This document shows positions 10,201-19,050 of a stretch of DNA of 45,123 nucleotides, piece after piece (the first letter of the stretch is position 1; the number at the start of each line of letters is the position of its first letter). Origin of the DNA: Verrucomicrobiota bacterium (GTDB lineage: Bacteria; Verrucomicrobiota; Verrucomicrobiia; Limisphaerales; JAIPKD01); assembly GCA_021733835.1 (NCBI GenBank), contig JAIPKD010000019.1, positions 1-45,123 of the forward strand. The letters are read 5' to 3'. The notes beneath the pieces were generated by a model that saw only the letters and a program-made list of their open reading frames with translations, was not told the DNA's origin and did no database searches. The translations under genes were made by a program, and so were the position numbers.

Positions 10201-13200
10201 ATTCCAGCCCAATCAAACCGCACGGTAGTCAGGTACCGGATCATCGTACGCGATAAATTCGGCGCTGAACGCCGCGCGCCTTTCGAAGACGATCCTTCAT
10301 TGAATTTCGCGTATTTTGTCTACGACGGCATTCCGGATTACCAGGGCGTCTCCCCGGAAGCACTGACATCGCTCCCTGTCTATTTTCTAATAGCCAGGGC
10401 TGAAGACATCAGACATTGCACCGCATACAACGCCGCCTATCAACTTCCGCAATTTGTCAACGGTCAGGCCAATGAAGCGCGCTTCGTATATAATTGGCCA
10501 TGTGCGTTTGTCTATGACGGTATTGTGTACGATAATATCAAGTTCAGATTGAGGGGGGCGAACGGACGCTATCAGCCCGGCAAGCGCAACTGGCGTTTCA
10601 ACTTCAACAAGGGCAAATTCTTTGAGGCTCGGGATCAAAACGGCAAAAAATATCCGACCGCCTGGAGCCACCTCACCACCGGTAAAGGTCAAAGCAACCA
10701 TGAAACACTCACTTTCGGCTTCAACGAAATAGTGAACTACTATCTCTTCCGGAATGTAGGCGTCCCCGCACCGGCAGCGCATTTCTTCCACTTCCGGGTA
10801 GTCGACGACGCGGAAGAAGCGCCGGATAAATATCGCGGTGATTTCTGGGGTATCTCTTGGGCGCAAGAGAGGTATGATGTCAGGTTCCTCGAAGCCCATG
10901 GCTTACCGAAAGGAAATTTATACAAGCTCATTAACTCAAAACGCTCCGGCCTCGAACAAAGGCGGTACCAGGCGCCGAATGCCGTCAATGACGGTTCCGA
11001 CCTCGAAAATATCGAGGACAACCTCACCGGCTTCAAATCCACTGAATGGCTCAGGGAACATGTAAACTACACGAATTGGTTCAGATACCACGCCGTCTGC
11101 GAAGCGGTTAGACATTACGACTTCTGGCCCAGCGCCAATAAAAACGCCGGATGGTACTTCGAACCCATTTACACCGCCGGGAATAATTATCTCGGACGCA
11201 TGATGACTTTTCCGTGGGACACCGACTCAACATGGGGGCCGACGTGGAATCTCGGCCACGATGTCGTGTATAATGGTATCTTCCCTTCTTCCGCCGCGGG
11301 CGGCGATCAGGGAGAAAACCCGGAGTTACAGAAGGAATACCGTAATACCATACGGGAAGTGCGTGATCTGCTTATTCAGCCGGATCAGATTAATCCGATC
11401 CTCGACGCCTTCGCAGCGCAGATTCGCCCTTTCATTAACGCCGACCTGAGCCGCTGGTCAAATGCGCCACCTGGTACAGGCAGCTATAGTTCACTCTCAT
11501 CACCGGGCCCGGCGCTATATCAAGGCATCGATGGTTATGTCGAGGACATGAAAAAATTCATGTTCTCCGGCGGCTGGTGGCCCGGCGGCGGCGTCTCCGC
11601 CGGCGGACAAAGCAAGCACATGGACGCAGTCGCCTACGACCCGGACATCCCGGACACACCCGTCCTGATGTACACGGGCGCGGACGACTTTCCAGTCGAC
11701 AACCTTGTCTTCAGCTCATCGGCGTTTTCGGACCCACAAGGCGGACGCACATTCGACGCCATACAATGGCGGGCCGCGGAAGTCCTCCCCGAAAACAGTT
11801 CCGTTACCAATCCGGCCAACCTTAAACTGGAATGGGACGCCGTATGGGACTCCGGAGAACTGAACACCTTCAATTCAACAATAAAAATCCCACCGGCCAC
11901 ACTCCTGCCGGATCATCTCTACAGGGTACGCGTCCGCCATAAAGACGACACGGACAGATGGAGCCACTGGTCGGAGCCGATTGAGTTCCGCCCCAGGTAC
12001 GCGCCGACCGTCGGCGACGCGAAAACCAACCTGGTCATCTCGGAAATTATGTACCATCCGCCCGCCTTAAACGGCTACGACGGCGATGAATTCGAGTTTC
12101 TCGAACTCCGGAACATCGGACATAATACAATCAACCTCGGCGGGCTGCAACTGATCGACGGAATCGAATACACCTTTCCTTTGGACACGAGCCTTGAGCC
12201 CGGCGGATTTTTCCTTCTTGTAGAAAACGCTGAGCTTTTCGGCATCCGGTATCCGGATGTTCACATCGACGGCGTATTCACGAAGAACCTAGGTAATGCC
12301 GGCGACATAATAACCTTGTTCCATCCGCATGAGGGCGCGCTCTGGTCGATCGAATACGGCGACGACCCGCCCTGGCCGGTCACTGCAGACGGCCTCGGCT
12401 TCTCGCTCGTCCTCGATGATCCGCAAAAAATGACGTTCAAGGCCGGGTCCCATTACCTCGGCACACCCGGCGCCGAAAACCAGCCCACACCGTTTAAGGA
12501 CATATTGATAACGGAAATACTCAGTAACACAGGTTCATCGGATAATGACTTTATTGAAATACAAAACCGCTCTACCAACGGTGTGGATATCGGCGGTTGG
12601 TATCTGAGCGATAACAAAGGCACACCACGCAAATTCAGAATACCCACTAAGACAATACTTGAACCGGACCAGTTCTACATGGTCTCCTCGACCGAGTACG
12701 ACGGCGCGAACACCAACGGCTTCGGTCTGGCTTCGGCGGGTGAGGAGGTTTATCTGTTCTCGGCAAACGCCGCCGGTGAACTCACCGGATACTCGCATGG
12801 TTTCAACTTCGACGCCGCGCCGGCAGGAATTCCTTACGGCATAATACATGACTCCGTTGGAACCGAGCATGTAATTCCACTCAAAAATTCCACGCCCGCA
12901 ATGACAAATTCGAATCCGAACCTCGGCCCCGTGATAATAAACGAATTCTTCTGTGACGCCACTGCCGCAGGAGACGCATTTGTGGAACTCAAGAATACCG
13001 GCACAAACGCGGTACCCTTGTTTATCCGAAGCCAAGGAACAAACTTCTGGCGTATCGACGGCCTCGGCTTCTCGCTCGATCAACCGATCACGCTACCGCC
13101 GAGCGGCTTATTATTGCTGGTCGACTACGACGCCGGTCTGTTCAGAATTAGACATCGCGTACCAACCGACGCGCAAATCCTGGAGTACCCCGGAAAACTA

Positions 13201-13665
13201 AAGGCCGAAGGCGAAACATTAGCCGTCCAAGTTCCATTCGAGCTCGAACCGGGCAGGACAGCTTACTATCCCTCGGACCGCGTCGAATATCGAATCAATC
13301 CCGGCTGGCCTCCGCCGCCGGCGTCGAGTCCGATGTCGTTTCATAGGATGAGTCCGAATATCCCCGGCTCATTCCCGGAAAACTGGGAAACCGTCGCGCC
13401 GTCTCCCGGCCGGGACGGCGTAGACGTCGAGGCGTATAACTTCGGCAAGTTACGTATCTCCCTCCACTCGGGCAGTCTATTCTTAAACTTCGGCGCGCGC
13501 ACAAACAGAAACTACTATATCGGATATACAGGCGAATCTTTATCCAACCCCGATTGGCAATTACTCGAGTATTTTATGGCAGCACCGACCAACCGAATCC
13601 TCTGGATCACCAACTCGCCCGTCGACGCGACACGCTTCTACCGCCTCTTTCAGAGCCGGCCGTGA
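7267..13665 (+). CDS. Giant secreted CotH-kinase / lamin-tail multidomain protein
   Basis: A 2132-residue exported protein with a signal-type hydrophobic segment at about residues 10-37. Domains read in order: LamG-like (about 55-262), Ig/cadherin-like beta domains (270-530), lamin-tail domain 1 (537-670; I-I-I-N-E-I-H-Y-N-P), a beta module with L-Y-V-D-D-G-A-I-I-W-I-N-G (near 775), a CotH-like domain (about 1040-1400), lamin-tail domains 2-4 (from about 1587, 1743 and 1885), and a C-terminal module ending F-Y-R-L-F-Q. CotH proteins include spore-coat protein kinases; here P-W-D-T-D-S-T-W-G holds the expected metal-binding acids Asp1318 and Asp1320. Such proteins occur on the surface of PVC bacteria, but their targets are unknown. 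No clear Shine-Dalgarno is seen; the start is chosen for the signal peptide. No PEP-CTERM or LPXTG signal is present. Confidence 0.88.
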   Translation: MYHLDYRIASVIAFIIRSLCSVVIATAFFSATAAAIKADIAILDKWEASNLSELNDGDSVGTWLSMEGRPAQGAAGEQPVLVTHATPTGKPAVYFAGDLLTAAQSPVAGHTNFSIILVFRATEPGVDRSVQWWGKTGIIDAEQPGFTEDWGVVIDESGQLGFGTGSSDTSTYYTKSGSLVDGHFHATAVMWGNGEQKLIVDEMSAVSQRGASTLPRSDAGFSFGGIHTGEAGKRFSGYIAEARFYAKALTENEARDVIAELTQKYIVGNSPFIRLFEAEPKEIFLGDNIRLSWNTTNCASLILEPGFGHVQTPRGELELALETNTTFTLFGIGNNQTNSAHVTVTVNPGKPIADPQSIQTTQNESVTIELTGADPNKEPLTYSIHSPPAHGQLHGTPPNLQYVPDTDYTGNDSFEFTVNDGHTESAPAAVVLRIIPAPTAPTDIIMSTSAILPRLDKNETVALVRAIDPNITDIHTFEILPIEGAAPPPLDIVNGEIRTTQEFTGDPGKVLSFKIRASDQLGMTLDKYFSLSVNDDKPGIIINEIHYNPELNTVPAEFIELYNTRGTAVDLSGWSFDGAIHYIFPEGSIIPPGGYLVISQSPETIMSKHEISALGPWEGKLNNEGENVQLYDATRNSVDAVDYRSVFPWPIAANGEGGSMELIHPRLDNNLGSSWKTKIPDTIQQPEVFISESDDTWRLRKGTNEPSTTLYSWTKPEFVEDDTWRTIETPVGYGDNDDRTVLGDMPGNYTTAYLRHTFLTDSNAVPSTLDLRLYVDDGAIIWINGKEVLRRHVSSGEKRFDDVTGAAHHEREWENIRIMNAWEFLVPGRNVLAVQVLNTDIDSSDLSFDLELKEAAESNSLPRPSPGRRNAVYSFKAAPNIRQVNHNPERPGSDNTCRITAKVTDPEGVESVTLEYQLLPPGGFIPSYIPLTPSELQANPSRNPESNPEYSENWQQIEMLDDGIRGDNTAGDDYFTAIIPAQSNRTVVRYRIIVRDKFGAERRAPFEDDPSLNFAYFVYDGIPDYQGVSPEALTSLPVYFLIARAEDIRHCTAYNAAYQLPQFVNGQANEARFVYNWPCAFVYDGIVYDNIKFRLRGANGRYQPGKRNWRFNFNKGKFFEARDQNGKKYPTAWSHLTTGKGQSNHETLTFGFNEIVNYYLFRNVGVPAPAAHFFHFRVVDDAEEAPDKYRGDFWGISWAQERYDVRFLEAHGLPKGNLYKLINSKRSGLEQRRYQAPNAVNDGSDLENIEDNLTGFKSTEWLREHVNYTNWFRYHAVCEAVRHYDFWPSANKNAGWYFEPIYTAGNNYLGRMMTFPWDTDSTWGPTWNLGHDVVYNGIFPSSAAGGDQGENPELQKEYRNTIREVRDLLIQPDQINPILDAFAAQIRPFINADLSRWSNAPPGTGSYSSLSSPGPALYQGIDGYVEDMKKFMFSGGWWPGGGVSAGGQSKHMDAVAYDPDIPDTPVLMYTGADDFPVDNLVFSSSAFSDPQGGRTFDAIQWRAAEVLPENSSVTNPANLKLEWDAVWDSGELNTFNSTIKIPPATLLPDHLYRVRVRHKDDTDRWSHWSEPIEFRPRYAPTVGDAKTNLVISEIMYHPPALNGYDGDEFEFLELRNIGHNTINLGGLQLIDGIEYTFPLDTSLEPGGFFLLVENAELFGIRYPDVHIDGVFTKNLGNAGDIITLFHPHEGALWSIEYGDDPPWPVTADGLGFSLVLDDPQKMTFKAGSHYLGTPGAENQPTPFKDILITEILSNTGSSDNDFIEIQNRSTNGVDIGGWYLSDNKGTPRKFRIPTKTILEPDQFYMVSSTEYDGANTNGFGLASAGEEVYLFSANAAGELTGYSHGFNFDAAPAGIPYGIIHDSVGTEHVIPLKNSTPAMTNSNPNLGPVIINEFFCDATAAGDAFVELKNTGTNAVPLFIRSQGTNFWRIDGLGFSLDQPITLPPSGLLLLVDYDAGLFRIRHRVPTDAQILEYPGKLKAEGETLAVQVPFELEPGRTAYYPSDRVEYRINPGWPPPPASSPMSFHRMSPNIPGSFPENWETVAPSPGRDGVDVEAYNFGKLRISLHSGSLFLNFGARTNRNYYIGYTGESLSNPDWQLLEYFMAAPTNRILWITNSPVDATRFYRLFQSRP

Positions 13666-13720
13666 GAAATAACCGTCGCTCAACAGCTTAAATCTCCGTA
13701 CGGAATCGGCGCCGCCCACA

Positions 13721-14947
13721 TCACGGCCGTTGATCCCGAAAATGCCGCTGACGCATCCTGCCGACTTCACGGCAATACTGTGCGGGCGTTTTGCCGAGGG
13801 CTTTCCGAAAAACCAGTCCCATATATTCCTGGTGTTTGAATCCCGCCTTCTCGCTCACTTCGGATAACGGAATATCCGTGTGCGCAATCAACTGACACGC
13901 CCTTTTCAGACGGACATTCACTATCTCACTATGGATAGTCTTCCCCAATGTCTTTCTGAACCGCCTCTGCAAAACGCTTCGCGAAAGCCCGGAATATTGC
14001 ACCACCTCGTCCACACTCAATCCATCACACGCATGCTCGCGAATCATTCTCAGCGCCTTGGCGATATTCCTGTCTTCCACGGCCAGCACATCCGTCGAAC
14101 GCCTGGTTACAACGCCGCTCGGTGAAATAAGAATCGGCCGCGACGGTCTTGATTCTCCGTTCATCAACCTCTCCAGAAGCGCCGCAGCCTCGTAGCCCAC
14201 CTGATTATGCGCCGGCCAGATACTCGATAGCGGCGGGTACGCTATCTCACACAGCACCTCGTCGTTATCCACGCCTATCACGGCCACCTCATCGGGCACC
14301 GCGACCCCGGCCTGCCTGCACGCCTCGAGTAGGTCCATACCACGCTGGTCACTGCATACCATCACACCAACCGGCTTGGGAAGGCGCATTATCCAATCTA
14401 TTATCCTGTTCCTGTATTGCTCCCAAGAATCACTTTTCTTCCGATGCCGTGGTGTTTCAAACATCATGACCTTATATCCCAATTCCGATAGGTGATTTTC
14501 GAAAAACTCCTTGCGGCGAACCGACCAATTCTCGTCGTTTATCCCAAAATACCCAAAATAATTGAATCCACGCTCAACGAGGTGCTCTGAAGCCATACGG
14601 GCTATTTCCCGGTCGTCCACATGCACTAATGGAATCCCGGTATTACTCACGACACCCAGCACATCCACGGCGTGTATCCCCGCCTCCCTGATAGCCTCGG
14701 CGATTCCGGCGTTTTGAACTCGCGCTATCACGCCGTCACCGTCCCACTTCCGCAGCCATTGCGGTATCGATTCCTCGAGACTGCGCGGCTCGTGGAACAA
14801 TACCCAACGCTGCTCCTCCCTGGCATAACGCGCTATACCGCGGAGAATATCACGCCCGGACTCCAGGGACGTCTCCACAAGTAATGCCACATGCTTCCTC
14901 CTCCGAAAAGCCGGATGCGTGATCTTGCCTGTCAATTCTTTTAACAT
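13721..14947 (-). CDS. XylR-like transcriptional regulator (LacI-type sensor, AraC-type HTH)
   Basis: This 408-residue protein has a periplasmic-binding-like sugar sensor (about residues 18-285, starting K-H-V-A-L-L-V-E-T-S). A C-terminal AraC/XylS double helix-turn-helix (about 295-395; F-R-K-T-L-G and F-R-K-A-L-G-K-T-P-A-Q-Y) follows. This reversed architecture is that of XylR, which activates pentose-use genes on binding sugar. Such regulators are abundant in Lentisphaerota and usually control nearby glycoside hydrolases. Here the immediate neighbours are the MNT gene (39 bases upstream, same strand) and the convergent CotH gene, so its target is not obvious from position. The Shine-Dalgarno is weak. 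Confidence 0.9.
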   Translation of the reverse strand: MLKELTGKITHPAFRRRKHVALLVETSLESGRDILRGIARYAREEQRWVLFHEPRSLEESIPQWLRKWDGDGVIARVQNAGIAEAIREAGIHAVDVLGVVSNTGIPLVHVDDREIARMASEHLVERGFNYFGYFGINDENWSVRRKEFFENHLSELGYKVMMFETPRHRKKSDSWEQYRNRIIDWIMRLPKPVGVMVCSDQRGMDLLEACRQAGVAVPDEVAVIGVDNDEVLCEIAYPPLSSIWPAHNQVGYEAAALLERLMNGESRPSRPILISPSGVVTRRSTDVLAVEDRNIAKALRMIREHACDGLSVDEVVQYSGLSRSVLQRRFRKTLGKTIHSEIVNVRLKRACQLIAHTDIPLSEVSEKAGFKHQEYMGLVFRKALGKTPAQYCREVGRMRQRHFRDQRP

Positions 14948-14986
14948 TATCTACAGCTCAACAGGTTTAAACGGAAAACCGAACAC

Positions 14987-15340
14987 TCACTCCCCATCAC
15001 CTGCCTCCTTCCTGCGTTGGTTGGGTTCGGAGTTTTTTTCGCGACGGAACCACTCCACCCCATGTTCTTCGATATACTTGATCAAGTCCTTGTTTTTGAT
15101 CGCATGGTAACGCAGCAGGTCCACCCGTTGCGGAATCGGTAATTTCTCGATCTCCGCAGCGAGCTTCGCCTGATCGTCCAGCGTCAGCTCCCTGCCGAAC
15201 AGCGCAATGTCCACATCCGACGTGGCGGTATTCGTGACCATTGCCCGGCTGCCGAACAGCACAGCCCGCTCCAGCCGGGGATTGGCTGATAGAACCCGGA
15301 TGATCGCCTCGCGGTGTTTGTTTTTCAGTCCGTCTTTCAT
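14987..15340 (-). CDS. MNT-type nucleotidyltransferase (MntA-like antitoxin)
   Basis: A 117-residue minimal nucleotidyltransferase. The signature G-S-R followed by D-V-D fits the GS-X10-DXD motif of MntA antitoxins, which in type VII toxin-antitoxin systems adenylylate a tyrosine of the HEPN toxin. The ATG overlaps the TGA of the upstream HEPN fragment by four bases, the usual coupled arrangement. The C-terminus (E-K-N-S-E-P-N-Q-R-R-K-E) is charged. The motif is complete, so the enzyme may be active, but its partner is truncated (see the next gene). Confidence 0.82.
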   Translation of the reverse strand: MKDGLKNKHREAIIRVLSANPRLERAVLFGSRAMVTNTATSDVDIALFGRELTLDDQAKLAAEIEKLPIPQRVDLLRYHAIKNKDLIKYIEEHGVEWFRREKNSEPNQRRKEAGDGE

Positions 15341-15537
15341 TCTGCCTGTTTTCTCTTCAGCGTCGCGAATAACCGCCGCAGCATCGGGACGTAGTCGTAT
15401 TTGATGAGCCGCTCGGCCTCTTCGGCGGTTTCCTCCTCGTAGGTATGGCTCAGCAAGTTCCGCTTATCCAATGCATCAAGGAATACTTCGGCATCGTCCT
15501 CGTCCTGATACTCCACTTCAAAACTTTTGCGGATCAC
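15337..15537 (-). CDS. N-terminally truncated HEPN (HepT/HI0074-like) protein fragment
   Basis: The 66-residue frame matches the C-terminal half of HI0074/HepT proteins, which are usually about 130-145 residues. It keeps the HEPN RNase motif R-X4-H-X-Y as R-N-L-L-S-H-T-Y and the following E-E-E-T-A-E-E region. The N-terminal helices are missing. The only start is a GTG at 15535-15537 that overlaps the TGA of the histidine kinase gene, and the frame is closed by a stop at 15544-15546. Family-like sequence (E-V-I-R-K-S-F-E) continues up to that junction, so the kinase gene appears to have replaced the 5' half. It is probably a toxin remnant; it could still be translated by coupling. Confidence 0.7.
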   Translation of the reverse strand: MIRKSFEVEYQDEDDAEVFLDALDKRNLLSHTYEEETAEEAERLIKYDYVPMLRRLFATLKRKQAE

Positions 15538-18266
15538 TTCAGTTCATCTAGATTTCGCCTGATAATCTGAAGCAGCTCATTGAATCCAAAAGGCTTATAT
15601 AATAATTTAAAGCCTTTCTCTTCGATGGCGATTCTTTGTATCTTTTCTTCCATATAGCCCGTGCACATTACTACTGGGATGCCCCAGCGTGTCTTCAACA
15701 GTTTTTCGACGACCTCCAATCCGTTGCCGTCGGGCAATACCATATCACTGAAAATGAAATCGATTTCGTCACGGTGCTTATAGAAAACGTCTTCGGCCTC
15801 CTTTGCGTTGCCGGCGGGGTAAACAATGTAATTACTTCTCTTCAATGCTTCGCAGGCAAAACGCCGGATTCCCTCTTCATCCTCGATAAACAAAATCTTC
15901 TCACCTCTACCGCGCAATGATTCTTGGGAAGCGGCATCGTGTGTCTTAGTTTCTGCAGGCTGCGATTCGGCCGGCAAATAAATCTCGAACTTCGTTCCGT
16001 GGCCGGGCCTACTTTCGACGTTTATCCAGCCATCGTGTTTCTTTATTATGCCGTACACGACGGATAACCCCATGCCCGTCCCCTTTTCCATGCCTTTGGT
16101 CGTATAAAAAGGCTCGAATATCTTGTAAACATCCTCTTCACTGATCCCGGCGCCGGTGTCACTGACGGTCAGGCGCACGAATCGGCCCAGTCTGAATTCC
16201 ACGCCCGGCAATTCCTCGGACTCACTTAATTCTACATTCCCGGTTGAAATTTCGATCCTTCCGCCGCCGGGCATGGCGTCCCGGGCATTTACGCACAGAT
16301 TCGCCAATGCCTGCTCGATATTTCCCTCGTCCGCCCTAACGGCGGAGATATCGGAGTCCAATTTCAAATCCAGGGTAACATCCTCGCCTATCAGCCGTTT
16401 CAGCATTTTGGTTAGATTCCCGATGGTCTTATTCAAGTCTATATACTTTAGTTTAACCTCTTGCTTCCGGCTGAACAATAGGAGCTGCCGCGTTAATTCG
16501 GAAGCGCGCTCGGCGGCCTTATGTATCTGCGTTATCGGCATGAAATCATTGGCGTCCGCGTCTTTCGAGCTCAGGACCGCCTCGGTATACCCGAGGATAA
16601 CGGTCAGGATATTATTGAAGTCATGCGCTACGCCGCCTGCGAGCATACCAATCGCTTCCATCTTCTGCGCCTGCAATAATTGTCGCTCCAACCACCTTTG
16701 TTCGGTAATATCCCGGACAATCCCCTGAAATCCGACGATTTTCCCACTGTGAAAAAAAGGTACCGATCGCACTTCGACTTCCATTCTACCACGGTTTTCC
16801 AGTTTCAATTCGTACACAATCGGCGTGGTGTACGGCTTTCCCTTAAGCAATTCGGATAACCTATGGTAGTACTGTTCCTTGAAACCATCCGGTATAAAAT
16901 CAGTCACACACGTTCCAATAAGCCGCTCCTCGGATACGGCCAACACATCACAGATCGCCTTATTGGCCGACATGATACGTCCATCTCGATCGGCAATGAA
17001 TACACCATCAGGACTATTCTGGATAAGCGATCTGTACTTCTCTTCGCTCTCGCGCAACGCCTCGTATGCGACCCTTCGCTGTGTTATATCCCTTACAAAT
17101 TCAACGACGCCGGTGATCTCCCCCGTCTCCGGAGATTTCATCGGGTAAGCGAAAAGCTCGATCCATTGTCCCGTACCGGGGGCGCCGGTCACGACGTCCC
17201 TTTCGGTTTTCCCCGACTGCATACACCGGATCGACGGACACGGATCACACGCTATATCAGACCCATGATAAACCTCGTAACACTTCTTACCGCATAGGGG
17301 CAGGTGATTCTTGTACCAATTGCGCATCACGTTATTGACGCGAACCACATTCAAATCCTTGTCGAGAACACTGACGCCGTCCTGGATACTCTCAAATATC
17401 TCGTTTAAGAACTGCTCGTTCTTTACTAACTCTTTTTCGATGTGAAGCTTGGTTCTTGCGAACGCAATGTCGCCTGATATCTCCTTCAGGAGGCCCAATT
17501 CTCCCTTGTCAACATTATTCTCGGATAGTACTCCCAACAGGCCGACCCTGCCTCCGTTTTCGAACGGGATCATGATTCTCCATACACGATCGTCGCCGCT
17601 ACATTCCGTCACCGACGGCTTATTGTTTTCTAAAAGCCCAGCCACCTCCGCCTGTCCCGGTTGATACGGGCCAAGACCGCCCTCCTTGAGGGCGACTTCG
17701 CCCGAAACGTCCATCAGCTCTATCCACACCTCCTTATACCCCCGAGTGGTAAGCAATATTTCTCTGGCCCGCTTAATCAGCGTGTCCAGATTCGATATCT
17801 GGGTAATCGCTTGGTTTATGTCACGAATAGAAGAAAGTACGCTATTAAGGCGTTCTATCTTCGCCACGTACTTTTTGATGTCGGTGATGTCCCTGGCTAC
17901 GGCGAATACGATTCCGCGCGAACGTCGAGTATTCATCGACCAGCTCAGCCAACGATATGCGCCGTCCTTACACCGGCACCTGTTTTCGAAATCAACCAAC
18001 TTATCCCCTTTGGCAAGGGTACTCGTAAATGCGGCCTTAGTCTTTTCGTAATCATGTGGATGCGAAAGTTCGAAGAGCGACCGCCCGTCGAATTCGCATT
18101 CCTCGTAACCCAGTACGGTCTTGAAAGCGGGATTGACCTTTAGAATTATCGCGCTGTTTATTTCTAGAATGCAAATTAAGTCCGGTGATAACTCGAATAA
18201 ATTCTCCAGTTCTTTCTGATTTTGTCGCGCATTTTCTGCATTATCATATCCATCATGGCAATTCAT
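15534..18266 (-). CDS. Hybrid sensor histidine kinase (PAS-GAF-PAS-PAS-HisKA-HATPase-REC)
   Basis: A soluble two-component sensor of 910 residues with no membrane segments. The order is PAS (about 19-135), GAF (165-300), PAS (300-425) with a cysteine cluster C-G-K-K-C and C-D-P-C, PAS (435-555), HisKA with phospho-acceptor His548 in A-H-D-F-N-N, HATPase (D-T-G-A-G-I-S; G-T-G-M-G-L-S), and a C-terminal receiver with Asp841 in F-S-D-M-V-L-P-D-G. The ATG at 18264-18266 has GGAAGG eight bases upstream and is preferred over the ATG at 18350. No output regulator is adjacent; signals may pass to an unlinked phosphotransfer protein. Its 3' end overlaps the HEPN fragment. Confidence 0.92.
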   Translation of the reverse strand: MNCHDGYDNAENARQNQKELENLFELSPDLICILEINSAIILKVNPAFKTVLGYEECEFDGRSLFELSHPHDYEKTKAAFTSTLAKGDKLVDFENRCRCKDGAYRWLSWSMNTRRSRGIVFAVARDITDIKKYVAKIERLNSVLSSIRDINQAITQISNLDTLIKRAREILLTTRGYKEVWIELMDVSGEVALKEGGLGPYQPGQAEVAGLLENNKPSVTECSGDDRVWRIMIPFENGGRVGLLGVLSENNVDKGELGLLKEISGDIAFARTKLHIEKELVKNEQFLNEIFESIQDGVSVLDKDLNVVRVNNVMRNWYKNHLPLCGKKCYEVYHGSDIACDPCPSIRCMQSGKTERDVVTGAPGTGQWIELFAYPMKSPETGEITGVVEFVRDITQRRVAYEALRESEEKYRSLIQNSPDGVFIADRDGRIMSANKAICDVLAVSEERLIGTCVTDFIPDGFKEQYYHRLSELLKGKPYTTPIVYELKLENRGRMEVEVRSVPFFHSGKIVGFQGIVRDITEQRWLERQLLQAQKMEAIGMLAGGVAHDFNNILTVILGYTEAVLSSKDADANDFMPITQIHKAAERASELTRQLLLFSRKQEVKLKYIDLNKTIGNLTKMLKRLIGEDVTLDLKLDSDISAVRADEGNIEQALANLCVNARDAMPGGGRIEISTGNVELSESEELPGVEFRLGRFVRLTVSDTGAGISEEDVYKIFEPFYTTKGMEKGTGMGLSVVYGIIKKHDGWINVESRPGHGTKFEIYLPAESQPAETKTHDAASQESLRGRGEKILFIEDEEGIRRFACEALKRSNYIVYPAGNAKEAEDVFYKHRDEIDFIFSDMVLPDGNGLEVVEKLLKTRWGIPVVMCTGYMEEKIQRIAIEEKGFKLLYKPFGFNELLQIIRRNLDELK

Positions 18267-18700
18267 AACGAACACCTTCCGCAGCTCATGACGCGGTATA
18301 AATGCCTTTCGACCATACCGTTTCAGAACTCCGTACGCATACACGTACATTCATCGTCAAGAGACGCCGATTCCTTAAACACTTACCGCTGGTTATCACC
18401 TTGATTTCAACCGCACCGGCGGAAACATACCTTATCGCTTACAACATGCGTATGCCGATCAATATCTTATGGACGCTGACACACGGTTTCAGAATAATAA
18501 TAATACACAAACTTCGCAACCCTGTTTTATTTATCGACTCGAAGCAATAAAGCCGCCGCGCTATGATGTTCGCAGATCGTGGTCATTGGAATCATTCGAG
18601 TGTGTTATCGAACTATCGCGTTGCCGTGCTTCGGGTTTTAAACATATTGAACTACAACCACAACAGCTTAACAGGTTTGAGTGCCTATCGTAGTTATGGG
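18267..18700. other. Intergenic region, 434 bases, upstream of the kinase gene
   Basis: Frames of up to 95 residues exist on both strands but none has a ribosome site or family resemblance. The stretch should carry the kinase promoter (candidate given separately). The part at 18540-18700 shows no structure I can name. Confidence 0.5.
18491..18519 (-). promoter_or_regulatory. Candidate promoter for the histidine kinase gene
   Basis: On the minus strand TTGCGA (18514-18519) and TATTCT (18491-18496) are 17 bases apart, within an AT-rich tract. Each box matches consensus at four of six positions. The 5' leader would be about 220 bases. Confidence 0.3.
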
Positions 18701-18916
18701 TCAATCCATGAACAAACGCTTGCTCTCCAAATCCATGACAAGTCGTGTCTGGTGCAGGCATTCTTGGGCAACGCCTCGACCGTCGCGCACCTTCGATACA
18801 ACGGCACGCATCTTATTGAACCAACGCCTCGCCGCAGATATCCTGCGTAAGCTTACCGCCTTCTCCCTGAGCAATTTCATTCCGTCGAACCTGAGTTCCA
18901 GTTGTTCTTCATTCAT
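18701..18916 (-). CDS. Small conserved hypothetical protein (71 residues, RRWFNKMR motif)
   Basis: I chose the ATG at 18914-18916 because GAGG sits five bases upstream; the frame itself stays open further, to 19069. The 71-residue protein starts M-N-E-E-Q-L-E-L-R-F and carries A-R-R-W-F-N-K-M-R-A-V-V at residues 29-40. From memory this resembles a family of small basic proteins in Verrucomicrobiota and relatives, with an E-Q-L-E-L-R-F start and an A-R-x-W-F-x-x-M motif; I cannot confirm this without a search. There is no signal peptide or membrane segment. It lies upstream of, and in the same direction as, the kinase gene, and divergent from the protease. Function unknown. Confidence 0.6.
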   Translation of the reverse strand: MNEEQLELRFDGMKLLREKAVSLRRISAARRWFNKMRAVVSKVRDGRGVAQECLHQTRLVMDLESKRLFMD

Positions 18917-19050
18917 AATTACCTCAGTTTTTTCGTACATTATGCCGGGAGGCATGGGACATTTGCTGTCCAGTACGTGATAATTTTGAAAATATTTCAC
19001 GGCAAACCCGCGCTTGTTCGTTCGCAAGTTTGATGTAAACTCGTTATGTA

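Noticed and set aside
9571-10212. 213-residue open frame on the minus strand
   Set aside because: It is a shadow of the CotH gene, produced by its GC-rich third positions.
18469-18850. Plus-strand frames of 74 and 95 residues upstream of the protease
   Set aside because: They overlap the better-supported minus-strand small gene and have no ribosome site or recognisable motif.
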